Below are positions 25,494 to 34,700 of a stretch of DNA of 64,000 bases, piece by piece; the first letter of the stretch is position 1; each line of letters begins with the position of its first letter. The notes beneath the pieces were generated by a model, which saw only the letters and a program-made list of their open reading frames with translations, was not told where the DNA came from and made no database searches. The DNA comes from Candidatus Defluviibacillus avedoerensis (GTDB lineage Bacteria > Pseudomonadota > Gammaproteobacteria > Burkholderiales > Burkholderiaceae_C), in the NCBI GenBank assembly GCA_016703665.1, contig JADJBS010000013.1, forward strand, positions 62,001 to 126,000. The letters are read 5' to 3'. The position numbers were made by a program, and so were the translations under genes.

Positions 25494-26135
25494 ATGATCG
25501 ATATCAGACGATTCTTTACCCAGGTTGAAGACATTCACCACGAAGGTGGCCCGGTGGCCGCGGTGCCGTTGCGCCGTGGTGCGATTGCTGCTGTGCTGAC
25601 GAACCCATTTGCTGGACGGTACGAATCCAACATCCTGCCGATGATGGAAGCACTGAATCCCTTGGGTCTGCAGATGGCCCAAATGCTGCAAAAAGCCATG
25701 GACGTACCCGTTGAGCGCATTGAAGGCTACGGCAAAGGCGCGATCATTGGCTCAGCGGGCGAACTGGAGCACGGTGCCCTGTGGCATGTGCCAGGCGGCT
25801 ACGCCATGCGAGAGTTGCTGGGCTGGAAGGGTGACCGTGCCACTTACACGGCAGGCAAAGGCGAAGACAAAACAGGCCAGCCGGGCAATGCGCTGGCCAT
25901 TGTGCCGTCCACCAAAAAAGTCGCAGGCCCGGGGGCTACGCTTGATGTGCCGCTGACCCACATCAATGCCAGCTATGTGCGCAGCCACTTTGATGCGATG
26001 GAAGTTCGTGTGCCAGGGTCTCCCAGGCCCAACGAGATGATCGTGATCCTGGCCATGAGTTGTGGCCCAAGGGTTCATGCGCGGGTCGGTGGCCTCAGCG
26101 CTGCAGACATCGCCAAATGGGACGGCTTGCGCTGA
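25494..26135 (+). CDS. DUF1185/AA_synth family protein, copy 1
   Basis: Member of the so-called amino acid synthesis family (Pfam AA_synth, DUF1185), for which I know structures but no established reaction. The 213 residues contain the family core: LRRGAIAAVLTNPFAG, GYGKGAIIGSAGELEHGALWHVPGG, VPSTKKVAGPGATLDVPLTHI, SYVRSHFDAMEVR and a final VGGLSAADIAKWDGLR. A conserved Glu-His pair (GELEH), paired lysines and DVPLTH are candidate catalytic residues. It follows UPF0280 by 11 bases and precedes a paralogue by 13 bases, all within the hnr transcript. A hydrolase, isomerase or lyase acting around the ring-opening step would suit the context, but nothing in the sequence settles this. Confidence 0.85.
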   Translation: MIDIRRFFTQVEDIHHEGGPVAAVPLRRGAIAAVLTNPFAGRYESNILPMMEALNPLGLQMAQMLQKAMDVPVERIEGYGKGAIIGSAGELEHGALWHVPGGYAMRELLGWKGDRATYTAGKGEDKTGQPGNALAIVPSTKKVAGPGATLDVPLTHINASYVRSHFDAMEVRVPGSPRPNEMIVILAMSCGPRVHARVGGLSAADIAKWDGLR

Positions 26136-26148
26136 AAGGACTGAGGTC

Positions 26149-26736
26149 ATGAGCAAAGCACACATCCGCAAAATCGTCGTCCAGGTCGACGAAACCCGCA
26201 TCGAGATGGGTAAGCCAGTTAACCCACCCACCCGCCGTGCACTGGCCATGGCCGTCATTGCCAATCCTTATGCCGGCAGCTATGCTGAAAACTTAGACGA
26301 GTTGATCGCCATTGGTGAAGAGTTGGGTGGCTTACTGGGCGAAAAATGTGTCCAGGCCCTGGGTATTCAACCTGGTCAGGCTCAAAGCTACGGCAAAGCC
26401 GCCATTGTGGGTGAGGCCGGCGAACTAGAGCACGCCGCAGCCATCCTGCACCCCAAGCTAGGCGCGCCGCTGCGCAAAGCGGTTGAAAAGGGCGCCGCCT
26501 TAGTGCCCTCTGCCAAAAAACAAGGTGGTCTTGGCACAGCGGTGGATGTGCCACTTGGCCACAAAGACGCCGCTTTTGTGCGCAGCCACTTTGATGCCAT
26601 GGAGGCCCGTATTGGCGATGCCCCCCGAGCCAACGAGATCGTTGTTGCCGTGGTGGTGACCGACAGCGGTCGCCCCTTGCCCCGCATTGGTGGCCTGCAA
26701 ATTTCAGAAATCAAGGGTGAAGACGGTTTGCGCTGA
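26149..26736 (+). CDS. DUF1185/AA_synth family protein, copy 2
   Basis: Paralogue of the preceding gene, 195 residues. Shared blocks are RRALAMAVIANPYAGSY, SYGKAAIVGEAGELEHAAA, VPSAKKQGGLGTAVDVPLGH, FVRSHFDAMEAR and RIGGLQISEI...DGLR. It differs in lacking the WHVPGG segment of copy 1 (HPKLG instead) and in a longer N-terminal extension (MSKAHIRKIVVQVDETRIEMG). The conserved lysines and GELEH are kept, so both copies may be active or they may form a hetero-oligomer. The ATG at this position has a GAGG site 7 bases upstream. The importer genes follow after 67 bases. Confidence 0.85.
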   Translation: MSKAHIRKIVVQVDETRIEMGKPVNPPTRRALAMAVIANPYAGSYAENLDELIAIGEELGGLLGEKCVQALGIQPGQAQSYGKAAIVGEAGELEHAAAILHPKLGAPLRKAVEKGAALVPSAKKQGGLGTAVDVPLGHKDAAFVRSHFDAMEARIGDAPRANEIVVAVVVTDSGRPLPRIGGLQISEIKGEDGLR

Positions 26737-26803
26737 CCCCTGCGTTGAACACTTCACCATCACGTTCACGTTTAAGTTCTTTCGATCAACCCCAGGAGTA
26801 ACC

Positions 26804-28003
26804 ATGAAACTTCTCAAGACTACGTTCGCCCTTGCCGCTTTGTCGGCTGCCATCAGCGTGCAGGTTCATGCACAAGGTGTCATCAAGATTGGTGAGGTGA
26901 ACAGCTACAAGGCGCAGCCAGCCTTCCTGGACCCCTACAAGAAGGGGATGGAACTCGCCATTGAAGAGGCAAACGCTGCGGGCGGTGTCAACGGCAAAAA
27001 ATTGCAGTTGATTACCCGGGACGACAATGCCAATCCGGGGGACGCTGTGCGTGCGGCCGAAGAACTGATTTCGCGCGAGCAGGTCGATGTGTTGGCTGGC
27101 TCCTTCCTGTCGCACATTGGCGTGGCGTTGACCGATTTTGCCAAGCAAAAGAAAGTGTTTTTCCTGGCGGGCGAGCCCCTGTCAGACAAGATCATCTGGC
27201 AAAACGGCAATGAATACACCTTCCGTCTGCGCCCCGGCACTTACATGCAGTCTGCCATGCTGGTGCCTGAAGCAGCCAAGCTCAAGAAAAAGCGCTGGGC
27301 GCTGGTCTACCCCAACTATGAATATGGGCAGCAGGCTGCTGCGACCTTCAAAACCCTGTTGAAGGCAGCGCAACCCGATGTGGAATTTGTGGGTGAGCAA
27401 GCACCGCCTCTGGGCAAGTTGGACGCTGGCAGCGTAGTGCAGGCACTCGCGGACGCCAAACCGGATGCGATCATGAACGTGCTGTTTGGCGCAGACCTGT
27501 CTAAGTTTGTACGTGAGGGCAACACCCGTGGCCTGTTCAAGGACCGCGCCGTGGTCAGCATGCTGACGGGCGAGCCCGAGTACCTTGATCCTCTCAAGGA
27601 CGAAACCCCTAACGGCTGGATCGTCACCGGCTACCCCTGGTACGGTATCCAGACGCCTGAACACAAAGCTTTCTTTCTGGCCTATCACCGCAAGTACAAC
27701 GACTATCCCCGCCTAGGATCGGTGGTGGGCTATACGGCCATCAAGTCCTTGACCGAAGGCATGAAGAAAGCCAAGAGTACCGAAACCAGCAAGATGGTGG
27801 CAGCCTTCAAAGGCCTCGTTGTTGAAAGCCCGTTCGGCAAAATCACCTACCGTGGTTTGGACCACCAGTCCACCATGGGCGCGTTTGTTGGCAAGACCAA
27901 GAACGAAGGCGGCAAGGGAACGATGGTGGATTATGTCTACCTGGATGGTGCCAAGTTCATGCCACCAGACGCTGAGGTCAAAAAACTGCGCGCAGCAAAC
28001 TGA
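26804..28003 (+). CDS. Liv-type ABC transporter substrate-binding protein
   Basis: Periplasmic binding protein of the branched-chain amino acid/amide (HAAT) family, 399 residues. A signal peptide MKLLKTTFALAALSAAISVQVHA is cut before QGVIKIGEV. The fold signatures MELAIEEANAAGGVNGKKLQLI and LAGSFLSHIGVALTDFAKQKKVFFLAGEP follow. Despite the family name, members bind many aromatic and heterocyclic acids, and the location between DUF1185 and the Mo-hydroxylase genes suggests the pathway substrate. An AGGAG site lies 6 bases before the ATG. Confidence 0.9.
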   Translation: MKLLKTTFALAALSAAISVQVHAQGVIKIGEVNSYKAQPAFLDPYKKGMELAIEEANAAGGVNGKKLQLITRDDNANPGDAVRAAEELISREQVDVLAGSFLSHIGVALTDFAKQKKVFFLAGEPLSDKIIWQNGNEYTFRLRPGTYMQSAMLVPEAAKLKKKRWALVYPNYEYGQQAAATFKTLLKAAQPDVEFVGEQAPPLGKLDAGSVVQALADAKPDAIMNVLFGADLSKFVREGNTRGLFKDRAVVSMLTGEPEYLDPLKDETPNGWIVTGYPWYGIQTPEHKAFFLAYHRKYNDYPRLGSVVGYTAIKSLTEGMKKAKSTETSKMVAAFKGLVVESPFGKITYRGLDHQSTMGAFVGKTKNEGGKGTMVDYVYLDGAKFMPPDAEVKKLRAAN

Positions 28004-28030
28004 TCACCCAAGTAGCGAGGAGGAGGGCAC

Positions 28031-28546
28031 ATGACGCTGTCTGCATTTTTGTTTCAACTGCTCAACGGGCTGGCAGGCGCGTCATCACTTTTTCTCGTGT
28101 CGGTCGGGTTGTCACTGATCTTTGGCGTCACCCGCATCGTCAACTTTGCCCATGGTTCGTTTTATATGTTGGGCATTTATGTCGCTTATTGGCTGACTGA
28201 CAAACTGGGTGCTGCGGGTTTTTTCTGGCCTGCCATGGTCGTAGCCCCCATCGCCGTAGGTCTGCTGGGTGCTGCGGTCGAGATGCTTTTGTTGCGCCGC
28301 ATTTACAAGGCACCAGAACTGTTTCAGTTGCTGGCCACTTTTGCCCTGGTGCTGGTCATCAAAGATGCGGCTCTTTACCTGTGGGGCCCAGAAGACTTGC
28401 TTGGACCGCGTGCGCCGGGTCTGTCGGCTTCGGTTGAAATACTCGGGCGCCAGTTTCCAAGCTACGACCTGTTTCTGATCGTGATTGGCCCCGTGGTGCT
28501 GTGCCTGCTGTGGTTGCTGCTGACGCGCACGCGCTGGTCGTGGTAG
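28031..28546 (+). pseudogene. Liv-type ABC permease LivH-like, N-terminal part before a break
   Basis: The first 171 residues of a LivH-type inner membrane permease (FLVSVGLSLIFGVTRIVNFAHGSFYMLG, later LFQLLATFALVLVIKDAAL). After LLLTRTRW the frame ends in a stop. In the next frame the sequence resumes with DAHALVVVVGGMGSIPGAYVA, which is normally about 70 residues further on in LivH. Thus roughly 200 bases appear to be missing as well as a frame change. Either the importer lacks one permease half, or the sequence was misassembled across a short similarity (GCGC-rich codons occur on both sides). Confidence 0.75.
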
Positions 28547-29742
28547 TGGGTGGCATGGGCTCCATTCCGGGTGCGTATGTGGCGGCCTGGTTGATTGCCG
28601 CGATCAAGGCCATTTGCTATGGCCTTGGCACAGTGGAATGGTTGGGCGTCAGCTTTTCATTCTCTAAACTCACCCTGGTGGTGGAGTTTCTGGTGATGGC
28701 TGTGGTGTTGGTGGTTAGGCCCTGGGGTCTGATGGGCAAGCAACAGGGCATCAGCCGCAACTCAGCACCCCCAGAAGATCCGCTACGGGCAGCCAGCAAG
28801 CACTTTCAAATAGGTGTTGGTGTGCTGCTGCTTGCATTGATCGGATTGCCTTGGATCACCGCGTCTTCACCCTATATGACTGTGTTGGCCATTGATCTGC
28901 TGACTGCCGCTTTATTTGCGGCCAGTTTGCACTTCATCATGGGCCCGGCGGGTATGCATTCTTTTGGCCATGCGGCTTACTTTGGGCTGGGGGCCTATGG
29001 GGGGGCACTGATGGTGCGGAACCTCGGCTTGCCGATGGAGGTCGCATTGGTCTTGGCACCATTCAATGCTGCTTTAGGTGCCATCATTTGCGGCTGGTTT
29101 TGTGTGCGCTTGTCGGGGGTGTATTTGGCTATGCTGACGCTGGCGTTCGCGCAGATTATTTGGTCTGTCACTTTTCAGTGGGACTACTTTACCGGTGGCA
29201 GTAATGGTCTGACGGGTGTGTGGCCAGCCGAATGGCTGGCCGACAAAAAGGCCTATTACCTGCTGACGCTGGCTGCTGTGGCTCTGGGGCTGTATCAGTT
29301 GCGCCGCTTGCTGTTTTCGCCGTTCGGCTATGCCATGCGGGCCTCGCGCGACTCCGTGCTGCGCGCCGACGCAATTGGCCTGAACATCAAAAACATTCAA
29401 TGGCTGGCCTTTGTGCTGGCTGCGCTGTATGCAGGTGTTGCTGGTGCCTTGTTTGCTTTCTCCAAGGGCAGCATCTCACCCGACGGTATGGCTGTTGGCC
29501 GCTCGGTCGATGGTTTGGTTATGGTACTGCTCGGTGGCCTGCAAACGTTGGCCGGACCAGTGGTGGGTGCGGTCACGTTTACCTGGTTGCAAGACAGCAT
29601 TGCCCGCAACACAGACTACTGGCGCGCGATTTTGGGCGGGGTCATTCTTCTGCTTGTACTGGCCTTTCCGCAAGGCATCGCGGGGGCGGCGCAATCGCTC
29701 GCACGTCGCTTGGGTAACCGCAGCGCAGGAGCCAAAGCATGA
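28501..29742 (+). CDS. Liv-type ABC permease: LivH C-terminus joined to LivM
   Basis: The open frame carries the last helices of LivH (GGMGSIPGAYVAAWLIAAIKAICYG through VVRPWGLMGKQQG) and continues without stop into a complete LivM-type permease (FAASLHFIMGPAGMHSFGHAAYFGLGAYGG; EAA-like loop LLFSPFGYAMRASRDSVLRADAIGLN). A LivH-LivM fusion is known in several Burkholderiales, so the join at about residue 75-95 is probably natural. Only the upstream frame break is abnormal. The start shown (GTG) is simply the frame opening, not a believable translation start. LivG overlaps its stop by four bases (ATGA). Confidence 0.78.
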   Translation: MPAVVAADAHALVVVVGGMGSIPGAYVAAWLIAAIKAICYGLGTVEWLGVSFSFSKLTLVVEFLVMAVVLVVRPWGLMGKQQGISRNSAPPEDPLRAASKHFQIGVGVLLLALIGLPWITASSPYMTVLAIDLLTAALFAASLHFIMGPAGMHSFGHAAYFGLGAYGGALMVRNLGLPMEVALVLAPFNAALGAIICGWFCVRLSGVYLAMLTLAFAQIIWSVTFQWDYFTGGSNGLTGVWPAEWLADKKAYYLLTLAAVALGLYQLRRLLFSPFGYAMRASRDSVLRADAIGLNIKNIQWLAFVLAALYAGVAGALFAFSKGSISPDGMAVGRSVDGLVMVLLGGLQTLAGPVVGAVTFTWLQDSIARNTDYWRAILGGVILLLVLAFPQGIAGAAQSLARRLGNRSAGAKA

Positions 29743-30506
29743 GTCTCTTGAAAGTCGGCAACCTGGGAAAGTCGTTTGGTGGTGTGCGCGCGGTCGATGG
29801 CATCAGTTTCACTCTGGCAAAGGGCGAATTACTGGCCTTGATTGGCCCTAACGGCGCGGGCAAATCCACGACCTTCAACATGGTCAACGGTCAACTCAAA
29901 GCTGACACAGGCTCAATTCAGCTCGATGGTCATGAACTGATAGGCCGTGCGCCACGCGACATTTGGCGCCTGGGTGTGGGGCGCACATTTCAGATAGCAG
30001 AAACCTTCGCCTCGTTGACTGTGGTGGAAAACGTCCAGATGGCCCTGCTGTCGCATGACCACAAGCTGTTCAGTTTCTGGAAGCCCGCCGCCGCCCACCG
30101 CCGCCAGGACGCCTTGGCCCTGCTGGCGCAGGTGGGCATGCACGAGCAGGCGGACCGCCCCTGCAGCGAGTTGGCCTATGGCGACGTCAAGCGGGTTGAG
30201 CTTGCGATCGCCATGGCCAACGAACCCAAACTGCTCCTGATGGACGAACCCACTGCCGGCATGGGCCCGACCGAGCGCAACGCGCTGATGGCACTGACCA
30301 AGCAACTGGTGATAGACCGAGGCTTGGGGGTGCTGTTTACCGAGCACAGCATGGACGTGGTGTTCGCCTATGCCGACCGCATCATCGTGCTGGCGCGTGG
30401 CCGCCTGATTGCTCAGGGCAAGCCCGCAGAGATTCGCGACCATCCCAAGGTGCAGGAGGTTTATTTCGGCTCTGGCAAGACATTTGAAAAAGAGGTGGCC
30501 GCATGA
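29739..30506 (+). CDS. Liv-type ABC transporter ATP-binding protein, LivG-like
   Basis: First of two ATPases energising the importer. Walker A is GPNGAGKST and Walker B LLLMDEPTAGM; the 255-residue length and the GVGRTFQIAETFASLTVVENVQ segment are standard for LivG. The signature motif reads CSELAYGDVKRVELA rather than LSGGQ, normal for this branch. The start overlaps the permease stop (ATGA) and its own stop overlaps the livF start, so the genes are translationally coupled. Confidence 0.93.
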   Translation: MSLLKVGNLGKSFGGVRAVDGISFTLAKGELLALIGPNGAGKSTTFNMVNGQLKADTGSIQLDGHELIGRAPRDIWRLGVGRTFQIAETFASLTVVENVQMALLSHDHKLFSFWKPAAAHRRQDALALLAQVGMHEQADRPCSELAYGDVKRVELAIAMANEPKLLLMDEPTAGMGPTERNALMALTKQLVIDRGLGVLFTEHSMDVVFAYADRIIVLARGRLIAQGKPAEIRDHPKVQEVYFGSGKTFEKEVAA

Positions 30507-31234
30507 GCAATGAAGTCTTGCTCCACGCCAAGTCCTTGAGAGCATGGTACGGCGCGGCACAGATTTTGTACGACGTTGACCTGGAGGTTCGACGTGGCGA
30601 AGTCGTGGCTTTGATGGGCCGCAACGGCGCAGGAAAATCCACCACACTTAAGACACTGATGGGCATGCTGGACAAGCGCAGCGGCAGCATTCAGTTCCTG
30701 GGCAAAGACATTTCCAAAAGCGAACCTCACGCAGTGGGAAGCATGGGCCTGGGCTATGTACCCGAAGACAGGCGTATCTTTACAGACTTGACCGTGCTGG
30801 AGAACCTCGAGGTTGGTCGCCAGTCGCCTCGCCAATGGAACGACGGTAGCGCCGCGCCGTTTTGGACACCGGTTGAGCTCTTCAAACTCTTCCCTAACCT
30901 GGGGGAAATGCCCGACCGTCCTGGCGGTCGCATGAGTGGTGGTGAGCAGCAAATGCTGACCGTGGCTCGCACGCTGATGGGCAACCCTTACCTGGTGCTG
31001 CTCGATGAGCCGTCTGAAGGCGTCGCTCCGGTCATTGTTGAGCAGATGGCGCACATGATTCTGGCGCTCAAGAAGCAGGGCGTGAGCATCTTGCTGTCCG
31101 AGCAGAACATGCACTTTGCCGAACTGGTGTCAGACCGTGCCTACGTGCTCGAAAAAGGACAGATTCGCTTCCAGGGCAGTATGGCTGATTTGGCGGCCAA
31201 TGATCACGTTCGACGTACCTACCTCAGCGTGTGA
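30503..31234 (+). CDS. Liv-type ABC transporter ATP-binding protein, LivF-like
   Basis: Second ATPase of the importer, 243 residues. Walker A GRNGAGKST, signature MSGGEQQML, Walker B LVLLDEPSEGVAP and the switch region SILLSEQNMHFA are all present. It begins within the end of livG (ATGA overlap), and the nicA-like gene begins 1 base after its stop. Importer and hydroxylase are therefore on one transcript. Confidence 0.93.
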   Translation: MSNEVLLHAKSLRAWYGAAQILYDVDLEVRRGEVVALMGRNGAGKSTTLKTLMGMLDKRSGSIQFLGKDISKSEPHAVGSMGLGYVPEDRRIFTDLTVLENLEVGRQSPRQWNDGSAAPFWTPVELFKLFPNLGEMPDRPGGRMSGGEQQMLTVARTLMGNPYLVLLDEPSEGVAPVIVEQMAHMILALKKQGVSILLSEQNMHFAELVSDRAYVLEKGQIRFQGSMADLAANDHVRRTYLSV

Positions 31235-31235
31235 T

Positions 31236-31715
31236 ATGCCAACGGCAGTGTGCCTGACTGTCAATGGAGAGCCGCAACAGCGGGTGACGCACCCCACGAC
31301 CACGCTGCTTCAGTTTCTCCGTAACGACTTGGCGCTGAACGGCCCCAAATACGGCTGCGGCCTGGGCCAGTGTGGGGCCTGCACCGTGTTGGTTGATGGC
31401 GTGGCCGCAAGGTCTTGCGTGATCCCTGCAGAGGGTGTGTCGGGGCGTAGCATCACCACCTTGGAGGGACTGGTTAGTGATGGTGGTCAGTTGCACCCGG
31501 TGCAGCAAGCTTTCAAAGATACCCAAGCCGCCCAGTGCGGCTACTGCCTGAACGGCATGGTCATGATGACCGTGGCATTGTTGAAGCACAACCCCCATCC
31601 CACTGATGCGCAAATCCGCGCCCAACTCTCACACAACCTGTGCCGTTGCGGCTCGCACCTGGAAATCATGCAGGCCGTGAAAAAGGCGGCAGCATTTCTG
31701 GCACCCGTTGCATGA
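31236..31715 (+). CDS. nicA: NicA-like 2Fe-2S subunit of a molybdenum hydroxylase
   Basis: Small subunit with two 2Fe-2S centres. Ligands are Cys41, Cys46, Cys49, Cys61 and Cys101, Cys104, Cys136, Cys138 (CGLGQCGAC, CGYCLNG, CRCGSH). The 159-residue length matches NicA of Pseudomonas putida nicotinate hydroxylase, where a two-subunit enzyme uses a cytochrome-fused large subunit rather than a FAD subunit. The absence of a neighbouring coxM-type gene and the presence of a haem-bearing partner support this type. The substrate is inferred from the Hnr/enamidase context. The homologous isoquinoline and aldehyde oxidoreductases have the same arrangement, so sequence alone does not prove nicotinate. 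Confidence 0.85.
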   Translation: MPTAVCLTVNGEPQQRVTHPTTTLLQFLRNDLALNGPKYGCGLGQCGACTVLVDGVAARSCVIPAEGVSGRSITTLEGLVSDGGQLHPVQQAFKDTQAAQCGYCLNGMVMMTVALLKHNPHPTDAQIRAQLSHNLCRCGSHLEIMQAVKKAAAFLAPVA

Positions 31716-31731
31716 AGTAGAACAAATTTTC

Positions 31732-34700
31732 ATGACAGTTGCTCCGCGTTCTGCTCAAGCCTCCAACCAGCACCTGAGTCGTGCAGGCTTTCGCGCAGCC
31801 AGCGGTGTGCTGCTGGTGTTGCGAGATACGCCCGCGCCGCTGCCGCCTGTCCCCGGTCAGCCTGCCGCTGTGCCTGGCAACCCGCTGGAGGGGGCAGAAG
31901 TTTTGCTGGCTGTGTGGGACGATGGCAGTGCCACCGGCCTGCATGGCCATGTGGATTTGGGCACCGGCCTGCGTACAGCTTTAAGCCAAATCGTGGCTGA
32001 GGAACTGAATATTGAGGTCGACAAGGTCGGCATGGTGATGGGCAGCACCACGGCAGCGCCCAACCAAGGCGCCACCATCGCCAGCGCCTCGCTGCAAATC
32101 CACGCAGAGCCTTTGCGCCGCGCAGCGGCCCAAGCAGGGGCTTGGTTACGGGCCAACGGCCCATTGCGCGCCGAACAGCATGTTGAGCTGATGCTGGATT
32201 TGCAAACTTCGGTTAAACCGCCTGAGGAATACCGCGTAGTCGGCCAGTCGGTGCCGCGTGTCGACCTGCAGGCCAAGTTGACTGGGCAGACTATTTTTGT
32301 GCACGACATGCGCGTGCCCGGCATGCTGCATGGCCGCGTGATCCGACCACCCTATGCAGGGGCGGACCACGGCGACTTCATTGGCAACACGCTGTCATCC
32401 GTTGATGAGGCCTCCATCGCGCACATCCCCGGTCTGCGCGCCGTGGTGGTCATCCGCGATTTTGTCGGCGTCATCGCCGAGCGCGAGGAACACGCCGAGC
32501 AAGCCATGCGAGAGTTGGCCGTGCAGTGGAAGCCCTGGCCCGGCATGCCCGATGTGCAGAACGTCGAAAATGCCTTGCGCAACAACCCATCCAAACCGCG
32601 CCGTCTGGTCAATGAAGGTGATGTGGATGCCGCGCTGGCGCAAGGCGGTGTGCAGGCAGTGGACCGCACCTATGTGTGGCCGTTCCAGATGCATGCGTCC
32701 ATCGGGCCATCGTGCGCGGTGGCGGATTGGCGTGGCGATGGCTTAACTGTCTATGCCGGATCGCAAAATCCACACGTCCTCCGATTTGACCTGTCCCGTC
32801 TCATGGGCCTGCCGGATGTCAACATCGACGTCATCCGCATGGAGGCCGCTGGCTGCTATGGCCGCAATGGTGCAGACGACGTGGCAGCAGACGCGGCGCT
32901 GCTCTCCCGCGCCGTGGGCGCACCGGTGCGCGTGCAACTCACGCGCGAGCAGGAACATGCCTGGGAGCCCAAGGGTGCCGCGCAACTCATGCAGGTGCGC
33001 GGTGGGCTGAATGCTGACGGCAGCCCTGCTGGCTATGATTTTGAGAGCTGCTACCCCAGCAATGGCGCGCCGACACTGGCTTTATTGCTGACGCGCAGCA
33101 TCGAGCCCGTGGCCCAGGCCTTCGAGATGGGCGACCGCACGGCGCGACCACCTTACAGCTATGACAACCTGCGCGTCACCGTCAACGACATGGCGCCCAT
33201 CGTGCGCGCATCGTGGCTGCGTGGTGTGTCGGCCCTGCCCAATTCGTTTGCGCACGAGTCCTATATTGACGAACTGGCCACCGCCGCCGGGGTAGACCCG
33301 GTCGAATACCGCCTGCGCCATCTGCCCGACCCGCGCGCGGCCGAACTGGTGCGCGCCACAGCAGACAAAGCGGGCTGGATCGCCCACACCGCCCCCAGAC
33401 CACCGAGCGGCGATGAATGGGTCAGCGGCCAAGGCTTTGCCTACGCCCGCTACATCCACAGCAAGTGGCCGGGCTTTGGCGCGGCCTGGGCTGCCTGGGT
33501 GGCTGATGTGGACGTGAACCGCGCCACAGGCGAGGTGCATGTCAAACGCGTGGTGGTTGGGCACGACGCGGGCCAGATGGTCAACCCCGCAGGTGTCACC
33601 CAGCAAGTGCACGGCAACGTGCTGCAAACCACCAGCCGCGCGCTGAAGGAGCAGGTGCAGTTTGAACCCGCCCAGAACACCGTCGCCAGCCAGGAATGGG
33701 GCAGCTACCCGATCCTGAACTTCCGCGAGGTGCCCGTCATCGAGGTGATGCACATGCCGCGCCAGGGCGACTCGCCGCTGGGCGCCGGAGAGTCGTCGTC
33801 GGTGCCCGGCACTGCGGCAATAGCCAACGCCATCTTTGACGCGACCGGTGTGCGCTTTCGCAAGCCGCCGTTCACGCCAGAAGTGGTGCGCGAGGGGCTG
33901 TATGCTGATCCTAACTTGCCGTTTCGGCATACTCCATCAGCACAAGCAGCTATACAAAATATAGCGCTTGTAGGCGCCGTACTTGGCGCCGACCCCCCCC
34001 GTGTGCCCCTGCTGGCGTCCGCCAAACCCCTGTGGGCTGCTTTGGGCGGTGCGGCGCTGGGCGTGCTTGGCATGGCCGCCAGCTATCTGGGTTGGCCTGC
34101 GGCCATCTCACCGATGGCCGCAGGCAGCACCGCAGGCATTTACAGCCCCGCCACCATCGAGCGTGGCCGCCAGCTGGCCGCTTTGGGCGACTGCATGGTG
34201 TGCCACACGAACGAAGACGGCGCCGTGCGCGGGCAGAGAGGCGCTGGTGGCCGCGCCATGCACACGCCCTTTGGCACCGTGTACACCACCAATTTGACGC
34301 CGGATGCAGAAACCGGCATTGGCAACTGGTCGCTGGAAGCCTTCAAGCGTGCCATGCGCGAAGGTATCTCGCGCGACGGCCACCGCCTGTACCCAGCCTT
34401 CCCCTACACCGCATTCGCCAAAACCAGCGACGACGACCTGACAGCGCTCTATGCGTACCTGATGGCGCAAACGCCAGCACGCGCCGCCACACCAGCGGCC
34501 GAGATGCGCTTTCCGTTCAACCAGCGCCCCATGCTGGCCGTATGGAACGGCTTGTTCCACGACAACAAACCTTTTGCGCCTACCCCCGGGCAATCCGCAG
34601 AGTGGAACCGTGGTGCCTACCTGGTTCAGGCGCTTGGCCACTGCGGCGCCTGCCACACGCCACGCAATGCCTTGGGCGCAGAGCAGGGCGGCGCGGCCGC

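Noticed and set aside
28501..28560. Possibility that LivH simply ends early as a natural short protein
   Set aside because: The missing helices reappear in the next frame right after the stop, which shows a break rather than a shorter protein.
33082..33930. Minus-strand open frame opposite nicB
   Set aside because: Antisense shadow of a conserved molybdopterin domain.
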